Origin: Prevotella sp. | Lineage (GTDB): Bacteria > Bacteroidota > Bacteroidia > Bacteroidales > Bacteroidaceae | DNA length: 43,257 nucleotides | Direction of reading: 5' to 3' | Assembly (NCBI GenBank): GCA_017462915.1 | Contig: JAFTQG010000007.1 | Location: 1 to 43,257, forward strand | Part shown: positions 32,313 through 40,089 of the stretch, piece after piece | How positions within the stretch are numbered: position 1 is the first letter of the stretch | How the letters are laid out: each line of letters starts with the position of its first letter | Position numbers and translations under genes: made by a program | Notes under the pieces: generated by a model | The model's database searches: none | The model's input: the letters and a program-made list of their open reading frames with translations, nothing else | What the model was told of the DNA's origin: nothing

Positions 32313-35005
32313 TGAACTCACAAGTAAACTACATACGTCAACGTCTTTCGCTCCGCAAACCATTGGCAGAGGCATTGGAGTTGACATCCCGTCTGACAGA
32401 TGTACTCTCTTTGCAGAAGCCGCCTAAAGTGGAAGACAATGACAAAGAACAGAATGAGGCTTTTATTGCGGCAGAACTCGCCAAGGTGAAATCAATAGTG
32501 CCTACGGTCAAGAGTTTTGACCGTGAGTTCCCATCGCTTGCCTTTTCGATAGCCACAGGCATCGGCAAGACACGTCTGATGGGAGCTATCATTGCCTATC
32601 TTTATCTGAAAAAGGACATCAAACATTTCTTCATTCTTGCGCCGAATCTGACGCTCTATGAGAAATTGGCCAAGGATTTCGGTGATACCTCATATTCTAA
32701 ATATGTATTCCGAGGTATTAGCGAGTTTGTCGCCCACCCTCCGAAGAAAATAACCAGTGAGGACTACGCTGACCGTACAGGTTATCTGTACTCTGATATT
32801 GAAATCAACATTTTCAATATATCCAAGTTCAACAAGGACAGCAGAGATGGTGGGAAGGGTACACCGCGTATGCGTCGCCTCTCGGAATATCTTGGTCAGT
32901 CGTATTTTGACTATCTCGCTTCATTGCCAGACCTCGTCATTCTGATGGATGAGGCACACCGTTATCATGCCGATGCCTCAAAGAAAGCTATCAACGAGTT
33001 GCGCCCGATACTTGGCTTTGAGATGACGGCTACACCGTTTGACGAGAAAGGAAAGGCGTTTAAGAATATCGTTTTTGAATACAACCTTGCCCAGGCTCTT
33101 GATGATGGGCTATATGTGAAGATTCCTACCGTCGCCACAGCCCGAAATTTCAATAAGGACAATTATACTCCCGAAGGAATAGAAATGCTGAAACTTGAAG
33201 ATGGTATAGCTTGCCACGAGCGCACAAAACTTGCTATCGAACTATATGCTCAGCAGAACGGCCTTCCTGTAGTAAAGCCGTTCGTTCTTGTAGCTTGTCG
33301 TGACATCGAACATGCCAAGTCTGTCAGAGAATTTATCGAAAGCGACCAATTTTACCATGGTGCATATCGTGACAAGGTGCTTCAAATAGACAGCTCCACC
33401 AAAAAGGATGATAATATCGAACGTCAGTTTGTTGCGCTTGAATCACCTGGCAACAATATAGAGATTGTGGTACACGTGAATATGCTGAAGGAGGGATGGG
33501 ATGTGAACAATCTTTATACTATTGTTCCTCTCCGTGCGTCTGATGCTGTCGTCCTTATCGAACAGACCATAGGGCGAGGTCTGCGTCTGCCATACGGTGG
33601 CCGACGCACGGGAAATAAGGAGGTAGATACCCTCACTGTCATTGCCCACGACAACTTCCAAAAGGTTATTGGTGAGGCACAAAAGGGCAACTCTATTTTG
33701 AAAAGAGTATCTTACATAGAATTGGAAGAACGCGATAACCGTGACAAGGGCTATATAGAAAAGTCTTCAACCTCAACAGAGTTGCAGATACAGCAATATA
33801 TAGAAAAGTCACAACCTGATATCAGCAATCAGGCAAAGTTGGATATCATTCAGTTAGGCAAGGCTATTGAGACTGTCATAGCCAGCATTGCCGCCGATAT
33901 TGTTTCTTACAATGACCTCCAAAAGACAGAAATTAAGGAAAAAGTCTGTAAACGGGCAATTGCCATTATCAAAAAGTGTGATAAAAATGATATTTTTGTT
34001 GAGCAGGCAATACAAATTTATGAGGTTTATGACATTGTTGTCAAGAACCATATAAGCAATGTTATCGAGATACCACGCGTCATTATAGAGCAACAGCCCA
34101 TTACTGCTGTCTTTGAAGACTTTGAACTGGACACATCTCAGTATAGTATTGAAAAATTACAGCGAGAGATTATTCGTCAGGACTTGCATGACATAGCAGA
34201 TACAGAAGTCTTCACAGGAAAAATAGGCAGTCCTAAGCGACCAGCCTTTGAGCAACTCATTGATGCTTTAACTGATTTTGACGATATAGATTATGACGAA
34301 ACTTCCGATTTGCTTTATAAACTGGTCGGCCAAGCATTAGACGCCGCTCGTCGCAGCATACCAGGTATTACAGAAGACGACTTGAGCGAACTGGTCGGTA
34401 CTCTTAAGCAAAATCTTGCCAACAACATTTATAAGCAAATGAAGGAGCACTATCATATCATTTCAGGAGATTTCAAAGTCAATAAGGTGCTCCCGTTTTC
34501 AAGAATGCTTGACCAGTCTATTGTAATCACCAATTGGGGAATGCTTGATTATCATGAACCTTTGCCGACACAGAAGTCTATGGTCGTAAAATATGTGTAT
34601 ACAGGCTTCAAGAAATCTTATTACACCGAGTATCGCTTTGACAGCAGTACCGAACTTGATTTCGCCTTTATCCTTGAAACGGACAATGATGTTCTCAAAT
34701 GGCTTAGGCCTGTGCCTCGCCAGTTACATATATATTGGGCGAATAGTGCAAAGAACTACGAACCGGATTTCATTGTGGAGACTGCATATTCCATCTATCT
34801 ATGCGAAATCAAGCGAGAAGATCAAGTCAATTCCAAAGAAGTGCAAGACAAAGCGGCAGCCGCTTGCGAATATTGTCGATATGCTTCTGAATTTACTTGT
34901 AAGAATGGTGGCAAGCCGTGGCGGTATGTAGTCATTCCTCATACATTGGTTGTCAGAGGATATACCTTCGATTATGTACTTTCACAAACAAAATTACATC
35001 TATAA
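32312..35005 (+). CDS. res: Type III restriction endonuclease subunit (Res)
   Basis: 897 residues. A superfamily 2 helicase core: Walker A SIATGIGKTR (about 79-88), DEAH box VILMDEAHRYH (about 208-218), motif III EMTATPF (about 237), and motif VI EQTIGRGLRLPYG (about 416-428). The C-terminal PD-(D/E)xK nuclease is visible as YEPDFIVE and IYLCEIKRED (about 813-835). It translocates on or slides along DNA together with Mod and cuts after convergence of two complexes (family knowledge). The length is normal and no frame damage is seen. The start codon overlaps the ptuB stop in TAATG. A hairpin follows at 35053. Confidence 0.92.
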   Translation: MNSQVNYIRQRLSLRKPLAEALELTSRLTDVLSLQKPPKVEDNDKEQNEAFIAAELAKVKSIVPTVKSFDREFPSLAFSIATGIGKTRLMGAIIAYLYLKKDIKHFFILAPNLTLYEKLAKDFGDTSYSKYVFRGISEFVAHPPKKITSEDYADRTGYLYSDIEINIFNISKFNKDSRDGGKGTPRMRRLSEYLGQSYFDYLASLPDLVILMDEAHRYHADASKKAINELRPILGFEMTATPFDEKGKAFKNIVFEYNLAQALDDGLYVKIPTVATARNFNKDNYTPEGIEMLKLEDGIACHERTKLAIELYAQQNGLPVVKPFVLVACRDIEHAKSVREFIESDQFYHGAYRDKVLQIDSSTKKDDNIERQFVALESPGNNIEIVVHVNMLKEGWDVNNLYTIVPLRASDAVVLIEQTIGRGLRLPYGGRRTGNKEVDTLTVIAHDNFQKVIGEAQKGNSILKRVSYIELEERDNRDKGYIEKSSTSTELQIQQYIEKSQPDISNQAKLDIIQLGKAIETVIASIAADIVSYNDLQKTEIKEKVCKRAIAIIKKCDKNDIFVEQAIQIYEVYDIVVKNHISNVIEIPRVIIEQQPITAVFEDFELDTSQYSIEKLQREIIRQDLHDIADTEVFTGKIGSPKRPAFEQLIDALTDFDDIDYDETSDLLYKLVGQALDAARRSIPGITEDDLSELVGTLKQNLANNIYKQMKEHYHIISGDFKVNKVLPFSRMLDQSIVITNWGMLDYHEPLPTQKSMVVKYVYTGFKKSYYTEYRFDSSTELDFAFILETDNDVLKWLRPVPRQLHIYWANSAKNYEPDFIVETAYSIYLCEIKREDQVNSKEVQDKAAAACEYCRYASEFTCKNGGKPWRYVVIPHTLVVRGYTFDYVLSQTKLHL

Positions 35006-35052
35006 AATCCTGCAACCGTAATTCATGCGGTATAAAAGAAACATGACCCAAA

Positions 35053-35092
35053 AGCCGGACACATACAGCTGTATAGCCATACGTGTCCGGCT
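35053..35092 (+). terminator. Hairpin terminating the restriction operon
   Basis: AGCCGGACAC (35053-35062) and its exact complement (35083-35092) flank an inner palindromic segment, about 50 bases beyond the res stop codon. It lies between convergent genes and may serve the trmB side as well. The downstream run is mixed A/T. Confidence 0.6.
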
Positions 35093-35183
35093 CTATATAT
35101 TACAGGAGTCCTGCCTTACATTATTATAATAATAAGAAACAGTATCATCATGGTTATCGCGCTGCATGATGACAGCAAGGCGT

Positions 35184-35954
35184 CTATTTCGCTTTCTCCA
35201 ACGATGAACGCTTGTCACGGTGATATGAGCGGTAGTCGTCAAGCTCTATCTCCACATCCGGCTCCTGTAGTACGGCGGTACGCGGAAGGCGGAATTTCTG
35301 GTACTTGATGTTCAGTCCGCGCGCTATCCACATCGACTCGTAATAAGTCTGTATGGAAAGTATGCGCCTTGTCTCCTCGTCCAGCCCCTCCTGATGATAC
35401 AGGTCGGTAGTGCGGAAGAGCAGAGGCAGGGAGTTGGTGTCCACCATATACGATGTATATGTGAAGAGGAAGTTGGAGTCTGTCTTCAGATGGACTATGC
35501 CTCCGTCGACAAGGAAGCGGCGGTAGCGTTCCATGAAGTATGTGGAGGTGAGACGCTTGCGCGGGTTCTTCATCTGCGGATCGGAGAATGTCAGCCATAT
35601 CTCCTGCACCTCATCCTCGGCAAAGAAGCGGTCGATGATTTCTATCGAGGTGCGCAGGAATGCCACATTCTTCAGTCCGTCCTGCAGAGCCTGTGTCGCG
35701 CCGGTCCACATCCTCGCTCCCTTGATGTCCACACCGATGAAGTTGCAGTCGGGATACAGCCGTGCAAGTTCCACGGTGTACTCGCCTTTGCCGCAACCGA
35801 GTTCAAGGATTATAGGATTGTCATTATGAAAGAACTGCTCTCGCCAATGGCCTTTCATGTCGAAAGGCACATTGGCGACAACAGAATATGGATACTGGAA
35901 CACATTCTCATAGCGTTCCATATCAGCAAATTTCGCCAGTTTTCCCTTTCCCAT
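35184..35954 (-). CDS. trmB: tRNA (guanine-N7-)-methyltransferase
   Basis: 256 residues. The SAM-binding motif [16 protein letters not shown] is near 48-63, [13 protein letters not shown] near 71-83, and the TrmB-specific [19 protein letters not shown] near 119-137 with [14 protein letters not shown]. The enzyme methylates G46 in the variable loop of tRNAs. It follows the DUF975 gene by 19 bases and ilvE further upstream on the same strand. There is an extra C-terminal segment of about 40 residues compared with E. coli TrmB, normal for Bacteroidetes. Confidence 0.92.
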   Translation of the reverse strand: MGKGKLAKFADMERYENVFQYPYSVVANVPFDMKGHWREQFFHNDNPIILELGCGKGEYTVELARLYPDCNFIGVDIKGARMWTGATQALQDGLKNVAFLRTSIEIIDRFFAEDEVQEIWLTFSDPQMKNPRKRLTSTYFMERYRRFLVDGGIVHLKTDSNFLFTYTSYMVDTNSLPLLFRTTDLYHQEGLDEETRRILSIQTYYESMWIARGLNIKYQKFRLPRTAVLQEPDVEIELDDYRSYHRDKRSSLEKAK

Positions 35955-35973
35955 CTGCGTCTGTTGGAGAGGG

Positions 35974-36606
35974 TTAGATGACTTCTTTCATACACTCGCC
36001 ACGCTCAGCCTTCAGCTCTTCGTAGAATGTTGCGCGTGCTGTGTTCATATAAGGAGCAAGGAGCAGGATTCCGATACCGAGAGTCAGTATCATAAGAATT
36101 ATCCAGCCGATGAACGAGAGGTCAAGGAGGAAGAGCTTCAGCTTGTAGCCCTTCATCATCTTCATGCTCTCCACGATAGCCTCCTCGGCACCCATCTCCG
36201 GGTTATCCTTCAGGATATAAGGCGCCATTGCGTATGAATAAGACTTGATTATGCCAGGGATAAGCAGCAGAAGAGCCCAGAGGAGGGTGTATATAGCTGT
36301 CAATATGCTAAGTATCCACACACGTCCTGACGGATAATACTTGAAGAGGCCTTTCACTTCCAGTTTCTCTCCACGCAAGAAATCGAGGAAAACCACTGTT
36401 ATGGCGTAGCCCATCGGGATGAGCAGTAAGGAAGACAGGTTGCTGAGAGCCTTCCAGGAATTCTCAAGAGATGAGACACAGACATTTCCGCCGGTCGAGA
36501 GAAGGATACTCAAGGCCATATACACTAACATTAAAATAGCGGCATTGCCCCAGTTGCCGTCAAGAGCTTCCAAGCTCTTTTTACGAATTTGGCTGTTTTG
36601 TAACAT
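35974..36606 (-). CDS. DUF975-family integral membrane protein
   Basis: 210 residues with about five membrane segments: [70 protein letters not shown], and [25 protein letters not shown]. The arrangement [24 protein letters not shown] followed by [12 protein letters not shown] and [16 protein letters not shown] is the DUF975 pattern. Function is unknown for the family. ATG at 36606 ([15 protein letters not shown]) is chosen because it gives the usual DUF975 N-terminus; a longer frame to 36693 would overlap ilvE. Confidence 0.85.
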   Translation of the reverse strand: MLQNSQIRKKSLEALDGNWGNAAILMLVYMALSILLSTGGNVCVSSLENSWKALSNLSSLLLIPMGYAITVVFLDFLRGEKLEVKGLFKYYPSGRVWILSILTAIYTLLWALLLLIPGIIKSYSYAMAPYILKDNPEMGAEEAIVESMKMMKGYKLKLFLLDLSFIGWIILMILTLGIGILLLAPYMNTARATFYEELKAERGECMKEVI

Positions 36607-36668
36607 AATATTTGTTTTTAAAAATGAGTAAATGACGTTTCCTGCCTGGCCTGCCTGCGTGGCCGATG

Positions 36669-37691
36669 TCAGTCTATCACGACACGGGTCCATCTGTGCA
36701 CGTCCGGCTCTATGCCATACTGTATGTTGCGCAGCTTGGTGTACAGGCGTTCGGATACAGGTCCGGGCTTCTCGCCGAAGTCGTATGTCTTGCCTGTCTC
36801 CACATCGTCTATCCTCGAGATAGGCGATATCACGGCAGCAGTGCCGCAGGCACCGGCCTCCTCAAACGTGTCGAGCTCCTCCTCAGGTATCTGTCGGCGC
36901 TCCACCTTCATGCCCATATCCTCGGCAAGCTGCATGAGCGACTTGTTGGTGATGGACGGCAGGATGGATGTCGACAGCGGAGTGACGTATGTGTTGTCCT
37001 TTATGCCGAAGAAGTTTGCCGCGCCACACTCGTCGATGTATTTATGCTCCTTGGCGTCGAGGTAGAATTCGCAGGCATAGCCCATCTTGTGCGCCCGGTC
37101 GTTGGCGTAGAGCGATGCAGCATAGTTTCCGCCCACCTTATATATACCTGTGCCGAGCGGAGCGGAGCGGTCATGGTCGCGCACGATGACATAAGGATTG
37201 GTGGAGAATCCGCCCTTGAAATAAGGTCCCACCGGCGTGACGAATATGAGGAACATGTATTCCGTGGCAGGATGCACTCCCACCTGTGCCGATATGCCCA
37301 CGAGCAACGGACGGATATACAGCGTGGCACCGCTCTCGTAGGTAGGTATATACTGCTGGTTGAGCTTCACGACTGTGTCTACCATGTTGTTGAACATCTC
37401 CGTGCTCACCTCCGGCATGAGTATTCCGCGGCAGGTAGACTGCAGGCGCGCGGCGTTCTCGTCAGAGCGGAACACGCGGACCTTGCCGTCCGGGCAGCGG
37501 TAAGCCTTCAGTCCCTCAAACGCCTCCTGTCCGTAGTGCAGGCAGGTGGCGGCCATGTGCATATTGATATACTCGTCGGAGCAGATTTCCATCTCACCCC
37601 ATTTCCCGTCGCGGTAGTAGCAGCGTACATTGTAGTCTGTCTTGTGATATCCGAATCCAAGGTTTGACCAGTCGAAGTCCTTTGTCTCCAT
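36669..37691 (-). CDS. ilvE: Branched-chain amino acid aminotransferase
   Basis: 340 residues, class IV PLP aminotransferase of the larger type II (BCAT) form. Visible blocks are LHYGQEAFEGLKAYR near 50-64, the PLP lysine in GIYKVGGNYAASL near 184, ECGAANFFG near 220, and GTAAVISPI near 295 for the cofactor phosphate. It interconverts leucine, isoleucine and valine with their 2-oxo acids using glutamate. ATG at 37691 (METKDF) is chosen over an upstream in-frame ATG at 37721 because it gives the usual N-terminus. A -7 box and a TTTG at the expected spacing lie about 60 bases upstream. Confidence 0.93.
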   Translation of the reverse strand: METKDFDWSNLGFGYHKTDYNVRCYYRDGKWGEMEICSDEYINMHMAATCLHYGQEAFEGLKAYRCPDGKVRVFRSDENAARLQSTCRGILMPEVSTEMFNNMVDTVVKLNQQYIPTYESGATLYIRPLLVGISAQVGVHPATEYMFLIFVTPVGPYFKGGFSTNPYVIVRDHDRSAPLGTGIYKVGGNYAASLYANDRAHKMGYACEFYLDAKEHKYIDECGAANFFGIKDNTYVTPLSTSILPSITNKSLMQLAEDMGMKVERRQIPEEELDTFEEAGACGTAAVISPISRIDDVETGKTYDFGEKPGPVSERLYTKLRNIQYGIEPDVHRWTRVVID

Positions 37692-37749
37692 ATTACAATC
37701 TTTTATTGTTTGTAGTTTCAATTCTCAAGCGTTTCACCTTATTAAATTG

Positions 37750-37757
37750 CAAAAGTA
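37750..37757 (-). promoter_or_regulatory. Promoter of ilvE (-7 TACTTTTG with -33 TTTG)
   Basis: The minus strand reads TTTG, about 20 bases, then TACTTTTGC: a complete Bacteroidetes promoter, 59 bases before the ATG at 37691. It lies between ilvE and the convergently placed end of the xse operon. Confidence 0.65.
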
Positions 37758-37796
37758 CATTAAATCCTGCATATATGCAAACAAATTGTGACAAAA

Positions 37797-37991
37797 TCAC
37801 GCTTCCCCACCTAATATTTTCTGTATTTCGCCGTCAGTCTCCGTGAGACGCTCCTTACAGTATTTTATCAGTTTCTGAGCCTTCTTCAGCTTCTCGGCGA
37901 CAGCGTCGAGGTCCATCTGCCCTGACTCCATCTGTGTCACAACCCTTTCGAGCTCTGCGACAGCCTCTTCATATTTCATTTCCTTTTCCAT
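37797..37991 (-). CDS. xseB: Exodeoxyribonuclease VII small subunit
   Basis: 64 residues, the usual size. The coiled-coil sequence YEEAVAELERVVTQMESGQMDLDAVAEKLKKAQKLIKYCKERL is the XseB family pattern. It binds the large subunit to form exonuclease VII. Two ATGs are possible, at 37991 (MEKEMKYEEA) and 37979; the second would overlap the xseA stop as ATGA, the first by 16 bases. Confidence 0.9.
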   Translation of the reverse strand: MEKEMKYEEAVAELERVVTQMESGQMDLDAVAEKLKKAQKLIKYCKERLTETDGEIQKILGGEA

Positions 37992-39145
37992 ACCTTAGAT
38001 TTTATTTTTCCTTTAGCCAGCCGCGTCTCCATGACATCGCCGTCGGCGAGCAATCTGGCGTCTGTTACTATCTTTCCTCCGCAGAGCGTCATCGAGTAGC
38101 CTCTTGCCAGCACCAGCTTTGGGTCGAGCGCCGCAGCCCTGTGCGAGAGGATATCTATCGTGTGGACACGTCTCTGCACACTCTGGCGCGCCGCCATAGG
38201 CAGTTTTGCCGTCAGTGTGGCAAGGCGCATGCGCTCTATCTCAAGACGATGTCTCACGGACTGCGCGGCACGCTCCGCAAGCGAGAGGATATGGTCGTAG
38301 ACCGCCGCAAGATGGTCCACGAGGAATGCCGCAGCCGCCGTAGGGGTCTTGACGCGGAGATGAGAAACCATATCCAGCACACACTCGTCGCGGTCGTGTC
38401 CGATGCCCGTTATTATCGGCAACGGAAAGTTGGCGACATTCTCCGCAAGGGCAAGAGTGTCAAACCCGGACATATCGCTCGTCGCTCCTCCTCCACGTAT
38501 TATCACCACACAGTCGTACTCCTCCTGCACGGCAAATATCCTGTCAAGGGCGGCGATGATGGACTGCTCCACCTTCTCTCCCTGCATTATGGCAGGGAAG
38601 AGCCTTGTGCGGAACGAGAAGCCGAAGTCGTTCTCCGCCAACTGGTTGCAGAAGTCCCCGTATCCGGCGGCAGTCTCGCTGGAGATGACCGCTATGCGTC
38701 GGCAGAGCATAGGCAGGCGAAGTTCTTTCTGCAGGTCGAAGATGCCCTGCTCTTTCAGTTGCCTCACGATTTCCTGCCTGCGTCGCGCCATATCGCCGAT
38801 GGTGTATGTCGGGTCGATATCGGTCACTATCCACGAGAATCCGTATGCCACATGAAACTGCGGATAGACCCTCAGCAGCAGTTTCATGCCTGCCTCGAGA
38901 CGCTGTCCCGTGACCCTCTCGAAGTGCGCCTTCAACGGCATCCATGTCGATGCCCAGCATCTTGCCGAGGCACGCGCCACAGGAGTATTGCCTCTCCCGT
39001 CCTTCTGCACGAGGTCGAGATACAGGTGTCCGCGGCGCTCGTTGGCTTCGGCGAGCTCCGCCTCCACCCAATACTGCATGGCCATGGACTCCTCTATGGT
39101 CTGCTGCACAAGGCTGTTGAGTTCGTATAGTGAGAGATGTTCCAA
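37976..39145 (-). CDS. xseA: Exodeoxyribonuclease VII large subunit
   Basis: 389 residues. The N-terminal OB-fold is at about 5-105 (YWVEAELAEANERRGHLYLDLVQKD) and the catalytic domain contains IAVISSETAAGYGDF near 154 and VIIRGGGATSDMSGFDTLALAENVANFPLPIITGIGHDRDE near 230-270. The C-terminal ALDPKLVLARGYSMTL block is also family-typical. Together with XseB it degrades single-stranded DNA to oligonucleotides in both directions. A possible -7 box lies at 39369-39376 with a long leader. Confidence 0.92.
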   Translation of the reverse strand: MEHLSLYELNSLVQQTIEESMAMQYWVEAELAEANERRGHLYLDLVQKDGRGNTPVARASARCWASTWMPLKAHFERVTGQRLEAGMKLLLRVYPQFHVAYGFSWIVTDIDPTYTIGDMARRRQEIVRQLKEQGIFDLQKELRLPMLCRRIAVISSETAAGYGDFCNQLAENDFGFSFRTRLFPAIMQGEKVEQSIIAALDRIFAVQEEYDCVVIIRGGGATSDMSGFDTLALAENVANFPLPIITGIGHDRDECVLDMVSHLRVKTPTAAAAFLVDHLAAVYDHILSLAERAAQSVRHRLEIERMRLATLTAKLPMAARQSVQRRVHTIDILSHRAAALDPKLVLARGYSMTLCGGKIVTDARLLADGDVMETRLAKGKIKSKVWKRK

Positions 39146-39368
39146 TGTTTTCTTAAATCAGATATTCACGTTTATGAGAGCGTATATATGGATAAGCATC
39201 AGGTATCGTGCCCATTTTATTGCGAATGCAACGCATTCATAGTTGGGCAAAGCCTGTAGAACTGACAGGTTTTGTGGTCGAAATTTTCGACTGCAACAAC
39301 AGTCACTTCTTCAGAAGACAATACAAATATATAATCATCTGGAAATCTGTCAGCATTATTACACCCTG

Positions 39369-39376
39369 CAAAAGTA
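39369..39376 (-). promoter_or_regulatory. Possible -7 box (TACTTTTG) upstream of xseA
   Basis: The minus strand reads TACTTTTGCAGG. It would give a leader of about 215 bases before the xseA ATG, longer than usual, so the assignment is tentative. Confidence 0.4.
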
Positions 39377-39612
39377 ATAAAAATATGACAAAAACAAGCA
39401 CGAAACGGTTACAATTATCGGGCGTAGCGCAAAAAAGCGCGTCAAGGGAGCCTGTCTGCACTGTCATGCGGAAACTTGCGGATGGTGTTTGCGGGAGAAG
39501 GCGCGATACAGCGACACTCTGGACAACGCTGCGCTATGCTTTGGGCTTTGTGCTCACTGTGCAAAAACAGCCCGTTCGTCGGTATCGCTAAAATGTAGGA
39601 CAAACAAAAAAG

Positions 39613-39690
39613 TCTGCCGAATCTGTTGAATCTGCGTGCCATAGATACACAAAGGGTAATATATCACGCAGATTCAGCAGATTCGGCAGA
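39613..39690. repeat. 26-bp inverted repeat built from GAATCTG units
   Basis: The arms at 39613-39638 and 39665-39690 are complementary at 25 of 26 positions and enclose 26 bases. Within each arm, (G)AATCTG occurs twice. It lies downstream of the PL11 gene, about 400 bases past its stop codon. It may be an extragenic palindromic element. Confidence 0.7.
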
Positions 39691-39872
39691 TTGATCCATA
39701 AAGATATGCACGGGTTTTCTAATCCGCTATTTATCATAATCGGAGAAGACGCTCTCATGTGGTCTCGTCGTATCGGTTTTCAGGGCTGCTTATGGCGTTT
39801 TTCATGTCGTTTCATGCAGGGTAACGTGGGAGAAGTCCACACTTCTGTATGCAATCCGTGACCGTATATACA

Positions 39873-39913
39873 GAGAAAGGTAACCTTTTGCTGTACAAAA
39901 GGTTACCTTTCTC
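39873..39913. repeat. 18-bp perfect palindrome with AAAGGTAACC arms
   Basis: GAGAAAGGTAACCTTTTG and its exact complement surround a five-base loop (CTGTA). The arm itself is nearly self-complementary (AAAGGTAACCTTT). It resembles the palindrome at 20643-20681. It lies about 180 bases downstream of the PL11 stop codon and could act as its terminator. Confidence 0.7.
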
Positions 39914-40089
39914 ATGCTTGATTGTGTCACTTGTCTGTGTGATGTTGTATATAATGCTGGTTTTTAAGCTGTTGCAGAAAATGCGAAATTTCGCGTTTTT
40001 CAGAGAAATTCCACGCCGTCTCGTTTTTCCGCGACTATCCGCGACCGGGAACACCTTGGGTTTTCGGCGTGTCGCGTGTCACTGCAGGC

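Larger units (their letters stand above)
39146..40089. other. Long intergenic region between xseA and the PL11 lyase, palindrome-rich
   Basis: About 940 bases without a supported gene. Short frames here lack start sites, codon bias or recognisable sequence. It contains a possible xseA promoter (39369-39376), a 26-bp near-perfect inverted repeat (39613-39690) and an 18-bp perfect palindrome (39873-39913). The rest shows nothing further. Confidence 0.55.

Noticed and set aside
36666-37667. Long plus-strand open frame (333 codons) opposite ilvE
   Set aside because: It is the antisense of a clear branched-chain aminotransferase; its translation is low in complexity, rich in His, Arg and Val, and resembles no protein.
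37934-39130. Long plus-strand open frame (398 codons) opposite xseA
   Set aside because: Antisense of XseA, whose catalytic motifs are unmistakable. High-GC codons on the true strand create long open antisense frames here.
39208-39591. Plus-strand frame of 127 codons in the xseA-PL11 intergenic region
   Set aside because: No recognisable sequence, atypical composition, and it spans the proposed xseA promoter; treated as non-coding.
39613-39690. CRISPR array
   Set aside because: The repeats are inverted, not regularly spaced direct repeats, there are only two arms, and no cas genes are present. No CRISPR array was seen anywhere in the window.
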